Shown here: positions 1 through 12,656 of the stretch, in pieces
Numbering within the stretch: the first letter of the stretch is position 1
How the letters are laid out: each line of letters opens with the position of its first letter
NCBI GenBank assembly: GCA_030522415.1
Contig: CM060113.1
Coordinates: 14,808,151-14,872,150 of the forward strand
Source: Channallabes apus
Lineage: Eukaryota; Chordata; Actinopteri; Siluriformes; Clariidae
Direction: 5' to 3'
DNA length: 64,000 bases
The notes under the pieces: generated by a model
Databases searched by the model: none
Told to the model about the DNA's origin: nothing
What the model saw: the letters and a program-made list of their open reading frames with translations, nothing else
Made by a program: the position numbers and the translations under genes

Positions 1-986
1 TTTCAATACTTTATATACCCTTTGCTGGCGATGGCAGAGGTCAAAGGTTTTCTGTAAGCCTTCACAAGGTTTTCACACACTGTTGCTGGTATTTTGGCCC
101 ATTCCTCCATGCAGATCTCCTCTAGAGCAGTGATGTTTTGGGGCTGTCGCTGGGCAACTCCCTCCAAAGATTTTCTAAGGGGTTGAGATCTGGAGACTGG
201 CTAGACCACTCCAGGACCTTGAAATGCTTCTTACGAAGCTACTCCTTCGTTGCCCAGGCGGTGTGTTTGGGATCTTTGTCATGCTGAAAGATCCAGCCAT
301 GTTTCATCTTCAGTGGATGATGGAAGGAGGTTTTCACTCAAAATCTCATGATATATAGCCCCATTCATTCTTTCCTTTACACGGATCAGTCGTCCTGGTC
401 TCTTTGCAGAAAAACGTCCTCAAAGCATGATGTTTCCACCCCCATGCTTCACAGTAGGTGTGGTGTTCTTTGGATGCAACTCGGCATTCTTTTTCCTCCA
501 AACACAAGTTGAGTTTTTACCAAAAAATTCTATTTTGGTTTCATCTGACCATATGACATTCTCCCAGTCCTCTTTTTGATCATCCAAATGTTCTCTAGCA
601 AACTTCAGATGGGCCTGGACATGTACTGGCTTAAGCAGGGGGACACGTTTGGCACTGCAGGATTTGAGTCCCTGGCGGCGCAGTGTGTTACTGATGGTGG
701 TAGCCTTTTGTTACTTTGGTCCCAGCTCTCTACAGGTCATTACTAGGTCCCCCCATGTGGTTCTTGTGATCTTTTTGACCCCACAGTACCACAGGGTGAG
801 ATCTTATGTGGAGCCCCAGATCGAGGGAGATTATCAGTGGTCTTGTGTGGCTTCCATTTTCTAATAATTGCTCCCACAGTTGACTTCTTCATACCAAGCT
901 GCTCACCTATTGCAGATTCTTCCCAGCCTGGTGCAGGTCTACAATTTAGTTTCTGGTGTCCTTTGACAGCTCTTTGGTCTTGGCCA
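1..986 (-). pseudogene. Broken Tc1-like transposase
   Basis: Reading leftward from an ATG at 986-984, the product starts [13 protein letters not shown] and then meets a stop codon (TAA). Further on, the helix-turn-helix stretch ([20 protein letters not shown]) and the DNA-binding region ([12 protein letters not shown]) are recognisable. The catalytic core is also visible: a SDETK motif around 550, an HDKDPKHT motif around 275, and [11 protein letters not shown] around 180. A TAG stop lies between the second Asp and the Glu (near 238), and there are frameshifts. The family normally makes a protein of about 340 residues that cuts and pastes the element at TA sites. This copy cannot do so. Confidence 0.88.
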
Positions 987-1086
987 TAATGGAGTTTGGA
1001 GTGTGACTGAGGTTGTGGACAGGTGTCTTTTATACTGATAATAGATGCCATTAATACAGGTAACGAGTGGAGGACAAAGGAGCCTC

Positions 1087-1090
1087 TTAA
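1087..1090. repeat. TTAA target-site duplication, left
   Basis: TTAA at the left junction of the piggyBac-like insert. It pairs with 3238-3241. The flanking bases (ggagcctc to the left, agaag to the right of the other copy) are continuous in the interrupted Tc1 element. Confidence 0.85.
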
Positions 1091-1264
1091 CACTAGCAGC
1101 GCCGCGCCAGTGTCACCTACTTTTAATGCGGTTCACCGGTCATTTGACCGCCTATTGTTTTGAATGGGAAGCTGTTGCTGACACACAATGATCGCTAGAT
1201 GGCGCTTTCACCCAAAGCAAATAGTTTAGCTCAGAGATCAACTTGCACTTGGGCAATGTGCCAT

Positions 1265-1437
1265 TCATTCCAGCGTTGATAATCAGCGATATTTTTTTTT
1301 TTTCATATTCAACTGAAAACTTACTACAGAGTCTCTAAGGGGAGACACTAAGTCTCTACTTAATTTTATAACGTTTTGAGAAAATGTATTAGTTCGTTCA
1401 TTCTATTTAAAGCTTCTGAACTTCTCGGATGTTTTTT
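1265..1437 (+). repeat. Subterminal inverted repeat, left arm
   Basis: This arm matches the reverse complement of 2709-2858. Shared stretches include 'ttgataatcagc' and 'aagcttctgaacttctcgga'. It lies inside the piggyBac-like element, just outside its coding part, and ends in a T-rich tract. The arms are diverged but clearly paired. Confidence 0.8.
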
Positions 1438-1611
1438 TATTATTTTTTTATTTTATTTTTATTTACATACAATAAAGGCGTTGAAAAATGACCTAGACAA
1501 CAGGACAGTGGGGTCTGCTGCAAGTGCAAGTTGTTGACCGAAATCTTGAATGTGAACAGAGTGCTAAGCGTGGGGCTGGGGGTTCCCTACTAAAGCCCTA
1601 TCTAGGGAAAG

Positions 1612-2082
1612 ATGACAGTAGGGCGGGCGGCTGGTCAGCCGTTATCAGACATCGTTGTAATGTGTATTGTGGAGCCTTTCCTGGGGAAAGGAAGAAATAT
1701 AACGGTCACGAGTTACCTGGCAAAACTAAAGAAAAATGTATGCGTTCTGAGCACAATGCATCAGGCAGTTTCAACTGATAATGGCGAAAAGAAACTGCCT
1801 GAAACAATTTCCTACTACAACAGCACTAAAGTTGGCGTTGATGTTCTGGATCAAATGGCGCGGCTGTATTCAGTAATGGGAGGCACCCGGCGCTGGTCTG
1901 TGGCTGTGTTTTACAACCACCTAGACCTGGCTGCAATTATTGCACATATTCTATATAAACAGTGCATGAATGTGACCATAAGCAGGAGGAGATGCAGCGC
2001 ACATACACACAAACTCTCCGTACACACACAACTGCACAGAGTAACAAACTGTAGCGCTGTGAACAACGGAACTTCACTTTAG
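1612..2082 (+). pseudogene. piggyBac-type transposase relic
   Basis: The open frame of 156 codons ends in the typical C-terminal core of piggyBac-family transposases: ISYYNSTKVGVDVLDQM, then RLYSVMGGTRRWSVAVFYNHLDL and AAIIAHILYKQC. The VDVLDQM stretch contains a conserved acidic residue of this family. The protein is far shorter than the usual 550 or more residues. The upstream half is reduced to shreds in other frames (1524-1778), and the cysteine-rich tail is not recognisable. The start at 1612 is only the first ATG in frame. The gene is non-functional as it stands. Confidence 0.82.
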
Positions 2083-2708
2083 CGGAAAAGGGAATGAAAA
2101 ATGATCAGCCAGTACATATCGTTGGAGCGTAAACAATTTAACTCGAAAAATTATTTAGATATTTATTATAATCTTTATCGAGGACATCATATAAGTAGGA
2201 CACAATAATTTACATTTCAACTTAATTTAGAAACCCTTCGTATTATATATGCTTGTAATCTGTAAAAAATAAATACATCTCCGTACATCTTGTAAATTAA
2301 TCAAATAATTTTCGATAAGTTATAAATGTTTCAATACGTTATATATTTTATAATGGTATTAGTTTTTGTTTCAATAAATATCTTGTATTTAATATCCGTA
2401 GCGTAATATTTCCACAGCAGCAGCGACAGGTATTCGAGGTGCTTATGTTACTATAACGGAAAAGTGAAGTTGTTCAGCTGTTTAGTGTCACTATGCAGAT
2501 GTTACACCCCGTGTAGTTACCGAAACGAGGCATAATCGTGGTGTTTGCTTCGGTTATGACATACCGTAGTTTATTATCTGCTGTGGTAGATCTGATTATT
2601 TATTCAAACACAATAATAAAGCTTTATATCCTCACGAGGGGTCATTACATTGTTTTAGTGATGATTTCACGGAAGCGAGTTCAGAACTAATCTAAAGCAT
2701 GGTCACAA

Positions 2709-2858
2709 TAAAAAAAACATCCGAGAAGTTCAGAAGCTTTAAATGGAATGGACGAACTAATGATGTTTGATAAAATTATGATAAAACGTTATAAAGTTAA
2801 GTAGAGCTAAATCCTTAATCTCCTTATAAAATATTGCTGATTATCAATGCGGGAATGA
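2709..2858 (-). repeat. Subterminal inverted repeat, right arm
   Basis: Inverted partner of 1265-1437, containing 'tccgagaagttcagaagctt' and 'gctgattatcaa'. Between the two arms lie the transposase relic and about 600 bases of AT-rich sequence in which I see no gene. Confidence 0.8.
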
Positions 2859-3237
2859 ATAGTGAATTGTCGATATTTCACGGATATACAGTATATATGG
2901 AATGAAACCTGAGATAGAATGACGCATAGATAGTATGCACGATCCTTTGCGCCATCTGCTGAGAGAAATGAGAACCGCAGGTTGAAAAAGGCAGGAAACG
3001 TAATGCCGCCGCGCAGCTGTCCGCAATTTCACATAAATAAGAGCAAAATAGCTTTATACTGGATTTTACTGGTGCAATTTTGAAAATGTAAGGTACACCA
3101 CATGCTGGGTGATTAAGCTCACAGATCTAGCTAGGAAAAGTCATGAAAGGAGGGTCCTGGAATTTGATCGAGTGTGAAGTATTTTTTTTCTTTCCCAATC
3201 GCGGTCAAATGACCGGTGCTTGGCACTTCTCATGAAC

Positions 3238-3241
3238 TTAA
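3238..3241. repeat. TTAA target-site duplication, right
   Basis: Right partner of the TTAA at 1087-1090. Tc1 sequence resumes immediately after it. Confidence 0.85.
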
Positions 3242-3471
3242 AGAAGTTCTAGAAGTTACAGATCTGTGAGAGCCAGAAATCTTGCTTTTATAGGTGACCA
3301 AATACTTATTTTACCAACAATATGATTTTCTGAATATTTTTTTTTATATTATTTTGTTTCTCATAGTTGAGGTATACCTATGATGAAAATTACAGGCCTC
3401 TCTCATCTTTTTAAGTGGGAGAACTTGCAGAATTGGTGGCTGACTAAATACTTTTTGCCCCACTTTATTTG

Positions 3472-4422
3472 GCTAGATTTATGATTATCCAAAGAAATTG
3501 TGCCTTAAAAATGATAACACCCTCAATATTTACCACAACAACACTGGTGTCCAGTGTGATGTGTATCACATGCATTGGAAATGCCGCATATAATGTTGCT
3601 TTTAAAACAACAAGGACGGATGAACTAAGTGTTAAGGTGCTATCCATGTACGTTTACATCACTGACCAAATGCAGCAATCTCATTTCACTCCTGGTTCTC
3701 ACTGAACCTGTGATTAACTGACCTGCCTTTAAGTCCCACTTTCACTCTAGAATTGGCTCCTATGTTGGAGCTTCGGAGACCTAACCAATCATAGACAAAG
3801 CTGATTTCTTGTAATAATTCTCAGAGGAAGGATTCGTTGTGAAAACTTTCTTTTAGTCATAATACTAGAATCAGCTCAATGCTGTCACTTGTTCTCAGAA
3901 GAAATAAATAAAAGCTTGCCATTGCTGATTAGTTTCAATATCTCGGCTGATATTTTAGTAAAAAAATTTTGCCCTGCCCCTTCACAGCTTTATCACTAAT
4001 TAAAAGCAGCGGGTACATCTGATCTAGTCTTTATAACATGTTTGTGGGTAAGCTGCCTGACAGCGTGTCGCACCTGAAAATTCACAAACCATAAGGCGCC
4101 TGTTCTGCGGGCTCTCCCTTTTCACACACATCTCGTCTTACCCCATCACTACCCCTTTCCACGGATTAAAATGCTATGGCCCAGTGATTGTGCGATATTC
4201 CCACCCTGATTCTATGATGTGGGCTTGAGAAAGATTGAAGGTTTTCACCCTCCCCAGTTGAATGATAGAATGAGTGGTTGTTAGCAGGTGAACAAGCTGG
4301 AAAAAAAAATATATATATATATATATGATGCAACTTACTGACGTTAATTTGTTTGTCTGTCTGGAAATGTCTAGTATCAAAGTGCAATTGTGCCTGAATA
4401 CCGTTGGTCTGTTTTATAATAG
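3472..4422 (+). other. atrx intron, 3' part
   Basis: This is the non-coding end of the intron before exon 4423-4614. It is AT-rich, with a short TA microsatellite at about 4308-4326. It ends in 'ttttataatag', the splice acceptor. I see no gene in it. Confidence 0.7.
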
Positions 4423-4614
4423 GGAACCATGGAGGAGAAGATTTATGACAGGCAGGTGACCAAACAGTCCCTGTCATTCCGTGTGGTGGACCAACAACAG
4501 ATCGAGCGCCACTTCACCATGAACGAACTGACTGAACTCTACACTTTTGAGCCAGACCAGCTGGACGATCCATCGGAAAAGAAAAGCAAGCGGTCCACAC
4601 CCATGTTACCCAAG
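4423..4614 (+). CDS. atrx: atrx coding exon (192 nt)
   Basis: The acceptor is 'tttataatag' before GGA ACC ATG and the donor is CAAG|gtaagt. It encodes 64 residues beginning [15 protein letters not shown] and ending RSTPMLPK, immediately after the helicase C-terminal lobe. The internal ATG at 4429 is not a start: the exon opens two codons earlier and continues the upstream frame. Confidence 0.96.
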
Positions 4615-5262
4615 GTAAGTTGCGATGCTGCAGAACTAGCACCTGCAATCATTTGAACACGTATCTTTTTCTTATTATCAACTCGCACAAGTTTAATGCT
4701 CCAAAACCTATTTTGTAGGTACATACTGCCTTTGAACTTTACAGGGGGTGATACACTGTGTTTACTCATGTGGATAGGCTCCAAAGCATTTATTGTGCTT
4801 CAAGGGATAAGTGGTAAATGGGAGGAGTGAGATGTTTTAGTGTTAGCTTTGTCCCAATCATTTTTTTTCTTCTTTTTTTTGCTCGCTAGCACTTTGGCAC
4901 AGGTGTGCTGTCACAGGAAAGAGCCCCCGCAGTGTTACTAGAATCCATTGGGCTTAGGTAGTGCGTCCAGCCGCACACAACGACGAGCAGCTGCAGAGAG
5001 AGATGCCTCTGTTTACTCAAAAAAAATTTCTTCCTTTCTTAAGTACCAGAAAGCATTTATATTGCAGAACTGATGCCGGTGGAGACTAATTGGAGACAAA
5101 GAAATCCAGTGCAGATCCATCGGGATGTGTGCAACTGCACACAGCTGCATAGATATTTGTCTGTTTACTGTTATTTACCACAGACAGTTTATCCAAGTAT
5201 CAAAGTAGCCCCCCGCTGACACTACTGCACTAAAGAGTTGGCCTGAATTTATCATTTTCATC

Positions 5263-5297
<35 letters not shown>

Positions 5298-8200
5298 GTT
5301 CTTTGACCTTTTCAGGTCCATTCATTTCCTGTTGACTTTATATGAACAATACATGCAGTGAAATAGAAAACGTTCTCTGCTGGCAAACTACATTACATTA
5401 ATGTGCTTATGATGTAATTATTCACAAAGTGATAGGAAAGGTCATATTTGTAAAAACAAAATATTCACTAAACCCAAGTGTTAAAGTATGTTTAAAATTT
5501 TGCATACTGTTTTCCATTGCCTACAATAGCATCCAGGTTAACTGTTAAAACCGTCTCTTGGAATAAAATGTAACAGGTAAGCTCAGATGCACTGTAAACA
5601 TTCTAGAGATGCCTACTTTTTGGCCATATGTGGACCCGAACACACAATGGATGGAATCTGCCGGCTGCAATAGTATAAAAGATGAATCAGTCACCCCTCA
5701 AAGCCTTTAGTCCTATCTCTTTTTCTGACTGTGCCACGGGCAAGTTTATGGAACACGGGGAAATATTTTTCAGCTTGGCAGACTTGTACCTGTTTTTTCC
5801 ATGACCCTGCAAAGTAAATCCTGTCTTGTCAATGTTTAGTATTCTTCTTTCATTATTTGATTAAATGTAAATTCCTGAAAAGGATGATGGACACACAAGC
5901 ACGCACAAATGTTTCGTATTGTGATATTCCTTTCTTTCCTCCTCCAAATACAATCTTGGTATGATTTTAGCAATGGCATCCACCACCCCACGTTGCTGCC
6001 TTAGGTATTTCTGGGAAATCTCACCCCCAATTCCCCCCCATCTTCTTCATGGAGCGCACACATCCTGCACAGTCAACCCTCCTGCCTCTGAATGTGGCCT
6101 GCAGCAGCTCTGACCTCCCTTCCCCTCACCTAAACAAGCCTGCCATCATGAAGGCCATCTGTTTAAAGCTGATTCACCACTTTGTCTCTGAAGTTTTCAA
6201 AGGAGCACCGTAAACTTTGCTTCCTCCTTTCTTCCCCCCCCCCCCCCCCCCCCCCCCCCCCGATGAATGGTCATTATTCAAAACACCCCTTCAGGATGCC
6301 CTTGCACTCCTCAGAGAAACTAATTGGAGACAAAAGAAACTCGCAGACTTCCACCATAATGACAAAGAAGAGCACCATGGTCCAGACACGAGAGCCACCC
6401 AGCTTGGGGTCTGGAGCTGCCTCAGGCCTTACTGCAGCTCTTTTATGTACCTGGGCTCCAGGGCTGAGCCAACTGACAGCATAGGGCGGGGCCTGCCCTG
6501 TCTTCTAGGTGGTTCATTGGTGGGAACATAGCAATTCGCTACTGTTCTAAGTTCCCTGCTGGCTGGGCCTCACCAAGCAAAGGACCAGATTTCAACTGAG
6601 GATAATTAGCTCCAGGAACCAGCCTTAATAAGCCTTCCCAGATGTTTGTTAACCGAGCTCCACCTCCCCCATGCTGACGTTTTTACGTTTTATTCCTTAC
6701 AAGGGATAAAGGGCATGAGATGTGTGACTCATGGTGCTTGTTAGTGTTTCTCACTTTTATTTCAGTGCCACTCTAGATACTGGCATAGAAAACTGAGCTT
6801 CTTTGACTGCTGGACATCAGCCATTGAAATGGATTCGAAAGATAGTAAAAGCTGCCATGGCGGAAGGCGGACATCAGGCGTCACGCCAAATGTGAAGTGC
6901 GCAGCTTGTGGGAGACTGTTTATAATAGGGCAATAAGGTTATGTGTATAATTTGACTGGCTAAGGTCAGGTATTACAAATATCTCAAGCCTTTACATTCC
7001 AGAAAAAATAACTCCTGCCTCTGGAGCCCTTGCTTGCTGTGGTTCATGCACCTGCAGGTCAAAAACAGTGTCTGCTGAAATTTTTATCTTTACAAAGGGA
7101 TATTGCATATCAGTTGGGCTGATCCTAATTGCTTTAGTTTTTCTCTTGCTTTTACCTACAGTATCCTAAGACCTGTTTAGTATTTGGTGGTTATTGTTAC
7201 CCAAGAAACAGCAACATTGGGTGTAAGAAAATTTCTGAACAAATGAGCAAGGGTTTTTTGACACAGTTGTTTAATGTACAATATGGAAAGTTGAACCTGT
7301 GGAACCTTATGTCTTTCGGCATAGCGTACCTGACCCTCTCTGTTATTATTAGCACCACTACCAGCAGATATTTGAACAGCATTGTGGGTAGTGTAGGAAA
7401 CTTTTAACCAAAGTGAAAATAGACCAATATAAAGATGAGGCGCAAGTTTAAAAAAAAAATTAAAAAGTTCAAATTTTAGACTCCATTGAAGATCACTTTA
7501 ATGAAAAAAGATTCCGTATAATGCTGATCTGTCAGCTTTGTGAATGAAATGTGGTCAGAACAAAATCATGAACCATGACCGGGGAGCACTTAAACATTTG
7601 AATTGACATTGGGGGAAAAAATTAAAAGTAGAAAACACATCTGTGTTTAATATTTTAAATAAGAGCATTTCCACATGTGCATGGTACAAGGAGAACTCTC
7701 AGGATTGGGAATAAACAGCAGTGTGACCATAAGAAAATCACTTCTTAGTGATTGGTGCATCAGGATAAAAGCCTGCATGCATAGTTCAATTCAATTCAGT
7801 TTTATTCGTATATCGTTTTTAACAATCGTCATTGTCATAAAGCAGCTTTACACAGTCAATAGAGATTATGGAAGTTTGTGTCCTTGATGAGCTAGCCGAG
7901 GGCGACCGTGGCAAAACTCCCCGAGATGGCGATAGGAAGAAACCTTGAGAGGAAGCAGACTCAACAGGGAACACAACATCATTTGGGTGTTAACGAGTGT
8001 CGAGTATTGTTCTGCAGTCATACTGTGTGTTAGGCAACTGGAAGTCCAGTACAACAATTGATGTCTTTAAGTTAGTATGGATTCCAGTTTGTTATTGGAG
8101 GCTAAGGTAGACTGTAGGAAATTCCAGTCCTGAACTATAGAGCGACTGCAGTCACCAGTCCTCAGAGAACAGCTATCAGCCAGGATCATCTTCGTGGAAA

Positions 8201-11200
8201 AGTGGAACCGTCCCCAGTCACCACACGCATCCCAAACAGAACACACAAGCCATCCATGCAGCGAGATCTCCAACCAGAAGCGGGGTATTAGGACGAGTCT
8301 GACAGGTCCAGAAGGCAGAGAGGGTCTGGATCACTGGCAGCTCAGGAACGACATGTGTAGCTGAACAGAGAGATGGCGACCGAGCGAGAGGGGAGAGAGC
8401 AGATAGTGGCCACCATAAAAGCCTCTGGAGGCAGTGTTATGTTCTGGGGTTGATTCTAAACTCAGAAGCATTATGTGGCAAAAAATGAAGTCAGCTGATG
8501 ACCTAAATGTACTGAATGACCAGGTTATTCCATCAATGGGTTTTTCTTTTCCCTGATTGCATGGGCATATTCCAGGTCTCGGATGGAATGGGGAGAGAGA
8601 GTTTATGAAACTCTCATGAGGAATGAAAAATTTTTTTTTGTTGTTGTTGTTGCCCGAGTTGTTGTGTTCAGCTCTTTACGCAATGTGTAAATTCAGGTTA
8701 TTTATGGAAAACGTGATTGTTTCCAGATAATCCACCAGTAAATCTCTAAATCAGGGTACATTTCTTCATTACTGACGCTCAATATAGAAACGCCTGTATA
8801 GAAGATAGTAAATCTAACTTGTCCTGTATAGATGAGTGAGTAAAGTAGTGGGTTACCCCCCCCCCCCAATACCATTGTTTTTATTTTTATCATTTTCAGA
8901 TAGATTTCTTTTCAACCTTTCGAAGAGCAAAGAACATTTAGTATTTACAGCGCAAGATCCAAAACATGTGTAAATAATTTGGGGGAGAAAAACACTACAG
9001 GGGTCCAGAAATCGGGCAGAAATGGCCAAAAAGGTACTTATTTGAAGTAAAAATAAAACGATGTACTTGAGATATAAACACTGGGGAAAATATAGACCTG
9101 GTACTTTGAACTTTGAAGCTTTGGGTTTCTTTTAAAATGACATCAGGTTTTATTTGGGATTTCATTACAAGTTTTTCTTTCTCATGGTCTCATTTGCCAG
9201 GACCTTTAAACAAATTCCCTGAATGAACACAAAAGCTGAAGCAAAACTAGCCAATTTTTTTTTCTTGTAGGACTGGTTCAGATGTTACCACAGATGTTGC
9301 TCATCACACACCATTTACGAGGGTCATTCAGGCCTTGTTTGTTCGATAAGCCTGTCTAAAAGGAAAGAACTGACTTTAAATAAAGAATGGTTAAGGACCA
9401 GAAGAGTAACACAGTGCACTTTACATATGTTTTAATATATAGCAAAGTATTTATTCATTAGTTTTGAGGGGCATTTATTTGTTTTTATCGAGGAGAAAAT
9501 ATTGCCAAGGTCAGCATGGTGTGTGGATTCTGGATCTTACAGTTCCTCAACCTCATCTACTTCACTTTAGTTCATAATGGGGCTCAGCTAAATTTTGTCT
9601 GAAACTGTACCCTAAAACCTGCTGGATCATTTATTATCTGTATGTATATCATATTATCTGTATGATTTAATACTGTCTGAAATGGAAGTTTACTGCACAG
9701 ATGAGCTAGCTGTACTAGCTGTTGTCCAATCTCAAGAGCTACCAACAGGCTCTTCAGCTTTCATCCCAGCACTTCATTTTATATATCTAACGAGAGGTCA
9801 GGACAAGATTAGTCCATTGTTAAACTGTTCCATTTTTTTGCAAGTTGAACAGAAAACTAGAACTAATTGGATTTTTAATGCTATTTTACACATTATGTGA
9901 TTGGCTTGAGGTATTGTTTTGTTCTTGCCTGCTGTTCCAGAAATGTAGTTATTTGTCATTTGTTCATATTGAATGAACAGTTGAATACATTTATGTTCAT
10001 TCCTCAAGCTTCGTATCTGACAGCTCCGTCATCCCCACATGAAAGCAAAACCCTCCTTCTCAAGCAACTCGTGTGTCATGGGACCTGAGCCAATGTGCAA
10101 AAACACCGCCATTTCCTTAAAGCTGTCTAATCTGTCTGTTCCTTAGCTATTCATTTCAATTAATGGTTAAATCTCTAATAAATACTATATGACTCAGACT
10201 TCCTTTGGTGAGAAAGTTATCATGTTCTTTGAAATGTTTCTACATTTTAAAAGAAGTAGGATGTTTCAACTTGAACAGGTTGTTACAAATGCCTTTTGGC
10301 ATTTAGAACCAGCACGGGAAGCTTTACAGTGTCAGGTTTTCTGACTAATAATGCGCTGACTCAAAGAGTGTACTGTTTAGACGCAGACCTGGGACCACCT
10401 TCAACTCAAAATTTCACCAAGTTAGATACCATGATAAAAAAGCCTAAAGGTTTCCTTCCCCCTCCCTTTTTGGAGTTCCTGTGAGACCTCATTCACCTCA
10501 TTTTGTTTTTTTCTTCTTCTTTTACCCACCCCCACCTCCCTTACTTTTTTTTTTTTTTAACTTCAAGATAAAACGATAGCATTCCTTTAAGTCGTCTTTT
10601 ATACAAAAGAATCGCCCATGTTCCAGGCAGCATTTATGGTCATTAGTGGCTCTGCTCGAGATGCACATGTTGGGCAGGTTGACGAGACAGCCTGGACCAC
10701 CCGGAAAGTTTCAGCCTCGGAGATTAATCAGGAATCCCTGCGTAGTGAGTGAGATCTCCCCAGTCTGCGCCACTGTCATTTGACCCCCCTCAGCTCTGTG
10801 ACCCATTTACTGGCTCAGCATCGAAGAGCCGTTCAGTTAAGCCCTGGCCCAGGCTCCTGCTCTGCCTCTGGGCTAGGCAGGCAGTGTTTGAAATATGTTC
10901 AGCAGCCATGTAAGCAACAGCTTAATCATCAAATTGCCATCTTGTGGGAACACATCCCCCCCCCCCCCCCACTTTTTTTTTCTAGGTGAAATCTTTCTTT
11001 ACCACAAATGTCGAGTAATGTAAACGCACCTTCCAGAGTTGTTTTCTGTGCTCTTGTGAACGCTGGGAGATCGAGAAGTCTCGAAGTGCATTGGGAGAAT
11101 AGGGTTCAGTATTCTGCAATGTTTTAATTAGTAACTCAGGCTTGACTGAACGTGCAGCCATGATTTTCTGGCTGTGGAGGCGATGGGCCGGGCCTTCACT

Positions 11201-12441
11201 GATTGTACTTGCTTTTGCCACATGTTTTTATTTTCCAGCCATCAAGTCCACTTAGCCAAATGACTTGACGTGGAGGGATCTGTAGCTCTGCAGTCCATTA
11301 CTTTGCTGTGGCGTAATGCAGAAAACATGGCAGTGTTATTTTTACCTGTCTGAGCCCGATATCTTTAGGTTTTGTTTTTCCATAAATAGACCTCGATCTG
11401 TTCTCTCAATTACCTTCTGAGTAAAAGCTCTAGTTCTGCTTGGTTGCATTGTTTGATTTTGTTTCTTTGAGCGTTTTGCATCACGAGTTTTCAGTCACTT
11501 TCTGAATGCTTTTCGTTTTATTTGTACGAGTGAAATTTTTCGTCAAACTAGCATGTCCAATAAGACAGCGTTGCCAAATAGGAAGGGTCCACTTAATGCG
11601 AAGCAATTGCAAGACAAAGGAAAGCAAATTTTTGTTTTGAGTAATTTAAACCACCTTTGTGTAAAATGACTGGCTGAGAATTTGCTTTTACGGAGGTATT
11701 GTTTTCAATAACAATGTCGTCATGGAAAGCAGCATTGCTTGAAAAAGAAAAAAAAAATCACAATTTTGTTTCAAATATGTCCGTGTATGAGTGCTGGACT
11801 GCTGGCGATGCAGCTTTCAGGAATCAGTGCTGCAACCCAGGTGCTAAATTGCGATTTTGTAATCTGATTAAATTAGGATGTTTTCCTGTCTCTGATTAAA
11901 AGTTTGTGATTACTTTAAACAAACCAACTTAGAAATGAAAGTCTGTTTCTGCTGGTTTCTAATGAGGCCATGAGGGTTTGTTTCTCGTAGATTAACGTCC
12001 AGGCACAAAGCTAGATCAGAGCAGAAATAGCAGTAATCACAGGAAGTCTGCAGGACCCATTTCACCTATAAGTAAGGAGTGCTCACCTGTACCTCTTCCT
12101 CCCCCCTACTACAGGACCCTTTTCTGGCCGAGCTTCTTCAGAACTTCAAAGATCAGATTGTGGGTTACCACGAGCACGATTCCCTGCTAGACCACAAAGA
12201 GGAGGAGGCTCTGAGTGAGGAGGAAAGGAAAGCCGCCTGGACTGAGTATGAGGCGGAGAAAAAGGTGAGGTTCTTACCCAGAACGACACATCGTGATACG
12301 CTAAAGTGCATAAGATAAAAATCTGTGGCTTGTAAAACAGATTAGAAATGCTGTAAGAATGATTAGTAGATAATCTCTTGCTTTATATTTAAAATGTTTG
12401 AATTTCATATAATGTATGGAAAAAAAAAAAAAAAAATAAAA

Positions 12442-12480
<39 letters not shown>

Positions 12481-12573
12481 TTTTTTTACATTTATTTTAT
12501 TTAAAATTACTATTTTGAACAATCCTTGACCTTGACAAACTCTCCACATCCATAGATCTACCCATAGAAGCTA

Positions 12574-12656
<83 letters not shown>

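Larger units (their letters stand above)
1091..3237 (+). mobile_element. piggyBac-like DNA transposon inserted in the Tc1 element
   Basis: The insert is flanked by TTAA at 1087-1090 and 3238-3241. Removing it and one TTAA rejoins the host Tc1 sequence (gagcctcTTAAagaag), so the boundaries rest on a target-site duplication typical of piggyBac. Both ends carry the palindrome CGGTCATTTGACCG (1137-1150 and 3202-3215) and longer inverted repeats. A degraded piggyBac-type transposase lies on the plus strand at about 1612-2082. The outermost bases differ between the two ends, so the element is aged and probably immobile. Confidence 0.88.
1..3471 (-). mobile_element. Tc1-like transposon, split by a piggyBac-like insertion and cut by the window edge
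   Basis: Positions 1-1086 and 3242-3471 together make one Tc1/mariner-type element on the minus strand. Its 5' terminal region lies at 3242-3471: it ends in 'tttttgccccacttta', the usual Tc1 terminus, and contains the repeated 'gaccaaatacttattttacc' motif. The body of the transposase runs leftward from 986 to the window start. The two parts are separated by 2.1 kb of foreign DNA flanked by TTAA. The 3' terminal repeat lies outside the window. The copy is old: its reading frame is broken several times. It sits in an intron of atrx, whose next exon begins at 4423. Confidence 0.9.
4615..12114 (+). other. atrx intron (7.5 kb)
   Basis: Large intron between coding exons. It holds a CT microsatellite (about 5261-5297), a run of 28 C (6234-6261), an interspersed repeat (7784-8408) joined to a Tc1 fragment (8409-8570), and short C runs near 8859 and 10959. 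No other coding sequence is supported. Confidence 0.8.

Noticed and set aside
4429..4431. ATG as a start of a short gene
   Set aside because: It is an internal Met of an atrx exon that opens at 4423.
6182..6531. Two proline-rich frames
   Set aside because: The proline run is a translation of the C28 tract; no splice context or family similarity.
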